Assembly (NCBI GenBank): GCA_029204225.1
Contig: CM055113.1
Span: forward strand, 24,559,958-24,609,530
Length of the DNA: 49,573 nt
From: Diphasiastrum complanatum
Taxonomy: Eukaryota; Streptophyta; Lycopodiopsida; Lycopodiales; Lycopodiaceae
Direction: 5' to 3'
Positions 43,479-49,573 of this stretch are shown here, in pieces. A program made the position numbers and the translations under genes. Within the stretch, counting starts at the first letter, position 1, and each line of letters begins with the position of its first letter. The notes below the pieces were generated by a model. That model did not search any database and was not told the origin of the DNA. It was given only the letters and a program-made list of their open reading frames with translations.

Positions 43479-43594
43479 CTTGACTAGTTTTGGTCATATG
43501 ACTTGTAAATAGTTACATGGTCATGATGTGGCTTGTCACACGTGCCAAATGGCATACGATTCCATTCATAAGGATGCTCTCAAGTAGACCTAAG
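43479..43594. other. Short spacer between Harbinger fragment and copia LTR
   Basis: Contains a possible trace of a gypsy-like zinc motif (GHDVACHTCQMAYDSIHK in one frame), too short to annotate as an element. Confidence 0.3.
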
Positions 43595-44138
43595 TGTTAG
43601 AACCTTTGGAATGAGTCCAAATTATGCTTAGATACAAGGGAGAAAACATAGGAGCTATTTTTGGTAATTTTTGCATTGTTGAGGGATCTCCAAGATTCCA
43701 ACTCTAACTTGGTAGGGATGAAAGATCCACCAAAATTAGCATTAGGGATAGGTTTAGGGCTACTCATACCTGCCCAAAACCGTGATGGATCATGTATATA
43801 TAGGTGATGATATCTCACCAAAATCAATCAAGCAATTTCATGTTTTTTCTCTCATAATGGTGCAATTGCTCTCTATGTTCATAATTGTTTGAGTACTTGT
43901 GATTACTAATGATTATAGGATTGAATGTAGGTCTGGTGTACAGTACTCAGACTGTGGGAGGCCGTACTTTCACACGTGTGAAGCCTTCTTCAAGGATTTG
44001 GGCCATTTAGTGAGGTTCAAGCATAGATTTTTGATGGATTTTGATGGTTCAACTTGTGCTAATCTTATGAAATCATAATCTATTGTTTCCCTCATCATTT
44101 CAAGTGTTTTAGGATCCTTATTTGCTTTAATTTTTACA
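43595..44138 (+). repeat. 5' LTR of a truncated family A-related copia
   Basis: About 544 bp, from TGTTAGAACC to TTTTTACA, ending at a PBS. It has TATATATA at 43795-43802 and the palindrome TTCACACGTGTGAA at 43969-43982. The left end is set by the TG dinucleotide and is not confirmed by a second LTR. Confidence 0.75.
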
Positions 44139-44151
44139 TGGTATCAGAGCC
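44139..44151 (+). other. Primer-binding site (initiator tRNA-Met)
   Basis: TGGTATCAGAGCC directly after the LTR end. Confidence 0.9.
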
Positions 44152-44737
44152 TAAAGGCTGAAATGAGTTAAATCCTTGGTTTGCATTCAATTTGATCACA
44201 ATTTTTGATCTAAATCTTGTGTAGATTGGATCTTAGCATCTAGTATTGATTCTAGAACTCAAAGTGAGTCAAATACATTGGAGATTGGTGTTGTGTGACT
44301 TCATTTGCAGGTGTTTAGGTGTCTAAAACCAGAGTCAAAGTTGAATTCAATTCACATTACGAAGATAGCAAGTTTTGCTTGCTCCAAGCATTGATTTCTA
44401 AGCGAGTTTTGGAGGTGATTTCATAGAGGAGGCTTTCTAGCATTCAAGGAGAGGGAAGATCAGAGTTTTGGGGACTCTTCAAGGCTGTTCTAGGGTGTAG
44501 TAGGCACCTCCTAAAGTGATGTAGGTTCAGTCCAACCATTGCTTGACTTATGCACCAAATTAGATCAATTTTTCATCAATTTTGATCATTTTTTGCTTGT
44601 GATTGGATAGTAGATTGTGTTGCATCCTCATTAAGTTCCATTTAGATCTTTTACAAGTGATTTTGAAAGTGTATTAGGTTGCTTAAATTCACTCTTGATC
44701 AGATCATTTGGAAGCTTTAATGTTCTCTTCATGAGAT
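44152..44737 (+). other. 5' leader of truncated copia
   Basis: Non-coding leader of about 590 bp, similar in length to that of the nested complete copia. It ends at a deletion that removes the Gag start. Confidence 0.55.
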
Positions 44738-45617
44738 CAATTGAATGTGACTAATGAACTTCTCAAGGAAGTTGGTAAGTGCACTACATCTAGTGAGGCT
44801 TGGGAATCTCTAAAGAAGGTCTTTGAGTCCAAGTATACATCAGGAGTCCTAACCCTTAGGAGGCAAATCTTTGAAAGATTACAAAAGACAGATGAAAGTG
44901 CTCATACTTTTTTTTTAGGGTTAAAGCATTCAATGATGAGTTGGCATGTATTGATGAAAGCATTAAGGAGATAGAACTTGTTCAAGTAGAGTAAGTTCTT
45001 AATGGCTTGTTGGATGATCATGCTAATCTTGTTCAAAGTTTTGCTATTCAAAAGACATTTCTAGGTATGGAGTACTTGTAAGAAATCTTGGTGAATGAGG
45101 AGGTTAGGCTTCTATCAAGAGGAGGATCTACTTCCATATCTCAAGTTGGAGAGGAGGAGGCTATGTTCTCAAAGGGCAAGTTCAAGGGCAAGAGCAAGGG
45201 CAAGTGGTGTAAAGGACAAGATCAAGGTGAGCCTTCTACTTTTGTTGGCAAGAAGAAAGATAGATCTAAGCTAAAATGTTTCTATTGTGGAATCAAAGGA
45301 CATTTTGCTAGTGAGTGCTTCAAGAAGAAAAGAGATCAAGGTGAAACGCAAGGCAATTTCATTTTTTATGAGGATGGTGTTAATTAGCAAAATTCAAGGG
45401 ATTCTCTTTTTATGTCTTCTTGTTTTTTAACCAATGAAGGAGATATGGATCCATGGTGGATTGATAGTGGAGCAAAATTTCATATGGCATGTCACAAAGA
45501 GTACTTTCACTTCTTTGGTGCCTTATGAAGGAGAGAAGAAGGTCATCAACATGGCCAATGGTGGTAAAGGTTTTATCAAGGTGTATTACTTTTTTTCTCA
45601 TATACAAATAGGAATGC
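44738..45617 (+). pseudogene. Family A copia gag-protease fragment, broken
   Basis: The first 68 or so codons of Gag are deleted; sequence resumes at NVTNELLKEVGKCTTSSEAW. A run of T near 44911 shifts the frame, and nonsense codons follow (including TAA near 45078 and TAG near 45385). The CCHC knuckle CFYCGIKGHFASEC is intact. The protease starts WWIDSGAKFHM, then the frame degrades. At about 45617 the sequence switches to the family C element on the other strand. Confidence 0.87.
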
Positions 45618-48600
45618 TTTCTACCTGGTTCAATAGGAGTATTCACTGGTTTGCAATCCTGCAACCTAAACCTGTGCAGCAACTCTTTGACATACTTCAC
45701 CTGTGTTAAACCCACTTCGTGTCCTTTTTGCCACACCTCTACTCCAAGGCAATAATGCATCAGGTTGAGATCTGTCATCTCGAATTGTTCCATGAGGTCT
45801 TTCTTAATCATGTCTATCATCTCTTGATTATTTTTCTGTAATATTCAAGTCATCAACAGCAATCAAAGCAACCATACCATCCAAGCATAAGACATATAGA
45901 CTTGGATCAGAATGTGTTCTTCTCACCATCCCCTTTGAACGAAAGTAGGCATCAATCCTGCTATAGCACACACTTGGTGCTTGTTTAAGACCATAAAGTG
46001 CTTTCTTCAAGCGACATACTTTATTTTCCTGTCGCTTCGCTACAAAGCCTTCAAGTTGATCCATGAACACTTCTTCTTCTAACTCACCATTTAGAAAAGC
46101 AGATTTCACATCCATCTGATGCAAAGGCCAACCAAAATGTGAAGCTAAAGCAACAAGTAGACGTAGAGTATTCCACTTACAAACCGGTGCAAAGGTCTCC
46201 TCATAGTCGATGCCTTTACTTTATGCATACCCTTTGATCACCAATCTTGCCTTGTGCTTTGCTATACTTCCATCTGCATTTAGTTCTGTATACCCATTTG
46301 CAATTAATGGGTTTCTTGCCAACTGGTGGTTCTACTAAGTCCCATGTGTTATGCTTAGCAATTGACTCCATCTCCTCTCCCATGGCCTTGACCCAAATGT
46401 CATCATCCTTCGCTTCACCATAAGTCAAAGGTTCTTTGCTTTGAATAATGCTAGATATGAGAGCATAATTTGCTTCAAACCTTTCAGGTTGTGTCTTCTC
46501 TCTTGTTGATCTTCATAGCTCTCCCTGGCTAGATGATCCTGGAAAGTCATCCATGTCGCAGCTCTCCAACAATCTCTCGAACCACTTAGGGAGCTTCCTG
46601 TCAGGTGATCGGCTTCCTAGTGAAAATGTATTGCACGGTACATCCTTCTCCTTGCGTTTATCACCTGCAACTTCAATCCTTTTTGCACCAAAAGGTTTGT
46701 CCCTACCTCTCCAACCTGTCTCTTGAGGTTGAGTAGTAGTATCTTGAGATGTATCCTCATGTTCATCACTCGGAAGGTCAATGAATGGATCATCATCAGG
46801 TAATATCCTCACCTGTACCATCTTTCCCACTGGATGTGTCTATCTTCCTAGAATCCTCATTTTCATACACCTTTGGATTCATCAAAGATAACATCACGGC
46901 TTATATGGATTTCGTTTTTCACCGGATCAAAACATCTATAGCCCTTCAGACGATCATCATATCCTAGGAATATGCATTTGATAGCTTTTACATCAAGTTT
47001 ACATCTTTCTTCCTTAGGAATGTGTACAAAGGCCTTACATCCAAAGATTCGCAATGGTTCACCTTTGGCTTCTTCTTCGTGAATGCTTCCTCAGGTGTTA
47101 TCTTTGGTATGGCAATGGTAGGACATCTATTCTGAAGATAGACTGCTGTGCTACATGCTTCTGACCAAAAATCTTTTGGTAGTTTCATCTCAGCTATCAT
47201 AGATCTGGCACTTTCCACAATCGTACGATTCTTGCATTCAGCTACACCATTGAGAGCAGGAGTATGAGCTTGCATAAATTGTCTTTTAATCCCACATTGA
47301 TCACAAAGATCATTGAAGTCATTAGACTTGTACTCACCTCCACTATCTGATCTTAGGACTTTGATCTTCCTACCTGTCTGATTTTCGACCAATGCTTTGA
47401 AGCTCTTGAAGTTATCAAATGCATCTTATTTCTTCTTCAAGAAGTAGATCCATGTCTTACGTGACATACTATCAATAACGGTCATGAAATAGAAGGCTAT
47501 ACCTAAGGACATGGTCCTCATAGGCCCGCATAAATATGTGTGGATTAAATCCAGGATGTTCTTTGCTCTTGCAACACCCCCTTTATTGAACTTCTCTCGA
47601 TGCTGCTTCCCATATACACAAGATTCGCACATCGATTTCAAGTGATCTTCTATGGTAGGCAATCCTATTACCATCTCCAATTTTCTCATCAAACTGAGGC
47701 TTCCCAAGTTCAAGTGACCAAGCCTCTTATGCCACAACTCAGTTTGCGATGGAATGGACGATACAAGTCCATGTTGCTCCTTAATTGTAGCATTCAACCT
47801 GTACAATTTTGTATTGGGCTCTCTTACTCCATCCGCAATAACTTTGAACTTTTGGTTCACATCCTTCACAAGCAACGATCATGGGCGAATTCTACTTTCA
47901 ACTTTTGATCAGTAATGACTCCAACATAAAGTAGATTTCTCTTCAAACCTGGTACATAAAGTACCTCCATGATCATCCTGCTTTTGACATTAGGTAGTTG
48001 GATTGAAACGGTGCCTATCCCCTTGATCTTGCACACCTCACCATTTGCTTCTGAAACAGATGTTCCATTATCCAACACTTTCAAGCTACTGAACCAATTC
48101 TTGTTACTTGTCATGTGTCTTGTGGCTCCCGAGTCAATATACCATGTTTGATCATCTTGATTAGATGACAATGCAGATATGAATATGCTAGAGTCTTCAA
48201 TCTCACCCTCATCAACAAGGTTACCTGCTTGTTTTGGTTTTCCCTTGCCTTGTTCCACCAGAAATTTGCGACATTCACTCTTGCAATGGCCCTTTTTACC
48301 ACAATGGAAGCACTTGCCATTTCTTTTTTGGTCTTATTGGAAGATCCCTCGTCCTCCTACGACTTGGCAAATTGTTGTTTAGACTTCTTCTTGCCCTTGC
48401 CTTGTTTTTGGCGTGTCGCAAGTGCTTGATCGTCAATATTTTGACGTCTAGCTTTCACCATTTCTCACCGTTGTTCTTCCTGCATCAAGATTCCTGTGAG
48501 CTCGTCAAAGGTGGGCAATCTTTCTCTTGATGCTATTCTGCTCACAAACATCTGATAGGATTCTGCAATGCCACACAATGCATTGTGCACCAGCTCCACA

Positions 48601-49037
48601 TCACGTATGCGCTCACCAATAGAATGCAGTTCATCTCTCATTGTCTTGATTCTGGTCATGTACGTTTGAATGTGCTCTCCTTGTTCCATGCGGGCACTAT
48701 TCAACTTTGACTTCAAAAACATGATTCTTGACGGATTTGACATCTCGAACTGCTCCTTTAGCACATCCTATGCGTGTCTGGGCGTAACAACATCACAAAT
48801 GTGGATAATGATGTGATCCTTCACTGACAAGTTAATGAAGGTCAAAGCTTCCCTCATCTTTTTATCGAACACTTTGATATCCGCTTCATTTGGCGGCCTT
48901 CTCTCATCACTTGTGATGACTTCCCACATGTCTTTCTCCATTAGTACGTTTTTCATTTTGAATTTCCACACTGCATAGTTAGAAATCCCGTCCAATTTGC
49001 TACTTTCACTCAGAATGGACTCTCCCATGTTTGTCAT
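45618..49037 (-). pseudogene. Family C copia gag-pol, 3'-truncated and broken
   Basis: Domains run leftward from 49037. Gag covers 48465-49037, in two pieces separated by a stop near 48766. The CCHC knuckle CFHCGKKGHCKSEC lies near 48275-48315. Protease TWYIDSGATRHM is in 47866-48258. The GAG-pre-integrase (ELWHKRLGHLN) and integrase core (LRSDSGGEYKSNDF, GVAECKNRT) occupy 46988-47875 in several frames, with the integrase C-terminus in 46863-47054. RT lies in 45618-46428. The RT box reads ALIAVDDLNI, with Ala for the usual Tyr of YVDD, and integrase has Cys for Arg in AERKNRT; both suggest decay. RNase H and the 3' LTR are missing: sequence ends in the NTPIEPG block. No 5' LTR or PBS is seen upstream of gag; instead a trihelix ORF tail precedes it. 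Confidence 0.9.
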
Positions 49038-49166
49038 CGCAAAACTGCTTGAAACTTCTGTCGTAGGCTAAAAACAGTATGTCGAGGCCAACAGTGATGT
49101 TAGAAGTTGAAAATAATGACCTGCATTTTTTCCCTTACCAGGCCACTTTGAAAGCCAAATCGGCGT
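48855..49166 (-). repeat. Right arm of inverted duplication (trihelix tail plus gag start)
   Basis: Counterpart of 39790-40085. On the minus strand it encodes PIWLSKWPGKGKNAGHYF, continues to the same stop, and is followed by the Gag ATG at 49037. Homology to the trihelix ORF fades upstream of about 49166. Confidence 0.82.
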
Positions 49167-49573
49167 CGCCTTCCGAAATGCACTCAGTCGTCGACTCCCA
49201 ACAACGTGCCCAATGGAATGGTGAAATCACTTAGGGTGCACTCCGAACACTTTCTCCGCCGCAATCACTCTGTTTTGCTGTATCGTACTTGCAGGTACAG
49301 TCTGGGTGTCCTTCGTTTGGGGCTTATAGACTTTCGTTTGGGTCAAAACGGGCAAAGGACCCAAAAATAGGGACTTTTCTAGTTTTTGAACTGTTTCTTT
49401 ACCTTGAAGAAACTTCACTCTTCACTTGTGAAGGGACCCAACTCCAATTTCAATATGAAAATTTTTAATGAAGTTGAAGGCCAAAATGCACATCACTTCT
49501 TCAGGGCCCTCTTCAACAACCCTTCAGACTCTAGCACAAACTAGTAAGCATGAAACATAAATCAAGACTCTGC
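49167..49573. other. Unassigned right edge
   Basis: No supportable gene. This is upstream of the trihelix tail/gag chimera on the minus strand and could be intron or leader sequence. No PBS or LTR end was found. Confidence 0.4.

Noticed and set aside
43479-43594. Gypsy integrase zinc-finger remnant (CHTCQ)
   Set aside because: Only about 20 residues in one frame with no flanking domain; chance cannot be excluded.

Overview
The window is nuclear DNA of a land plant, and most of it is LTR retrotransposon. Plant origin is supported by primer-binding sites matching plant initiator tRNA-Met (TGGTATCAGAGC), Ty1/copia and chromodomain Ty3/gypsy polyproteins, a plant-type GH18 chitinase-like gene, and long (GA)n microsatellites. 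The elements look like those of a large-genome plant; a seed-free lineage such as a fern is possible, but the sequence does not prove it. Only one intact host gene is clear: the GH18 gene at 19167-20123 (-).

Layout. 315-3244 (-): decayed copia (family D). 5262-6184: inverted copy of the upstream region, TATA box and signal-peptide codons of the GH18 gene, joined in frame to a 5'-truncated copia pol (family B) running to 9202. 10723-17153 (-): complete copia (family A) with 655-bp LTRs and an intact 1317-aa Gag-Pol. 19167-20940: GH18 gene and its promoter. 20941-33074 (-): chromodomain gypsy with 918-bp LTRs, TSD atcag, PBS and PPT, but no recognisable gag. Nested in it, 21917-27777 (+), is a second complete family A copia with 653-bp LTRs that differ at one noticed base, TSD ggacg and an intact 1316-aa Gag-Pol. 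33080-34580: unassigned DNA rich in short palindromes. 34580-34866: third, rearranged copy of the GH18 upstream DNA. 34977-37676: second gypsy copy, 5'-truncated. 39331-43478: trihelix/Myb-like ORF, a family C gag fragment, a family B copia fragment and a PIF/Harbinger transposase fragment in a mosaic. 43595-49037: 5' half of a family A copia (+) joined tail to tail with a 3'-truncated family C copia (-).

The nesting gives a relative history. GH18 upstream DNA was duplicated in inverted orientation. The gypsy then inserted into the original locus; the two duplicates still show that site empty. The family A copia then jumped into the gypsy; the second gypsy copy shows that site empty.

The most unusual features are two host-gene/copia chimeras. 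One joins a secretory signal peptide and host promoter to copia Pol. The other joins the tail of a trihelix ORF to a copia gag start, and exists in two inverted copies. Also notable are a gag-less gypsy whose two copies share a stop codon just before the chromodomain, and a 14-bp G-box palindrome kept in three otherwise unlike copia LTRs. All similarities were judged by eye; no searches or alignments were run.
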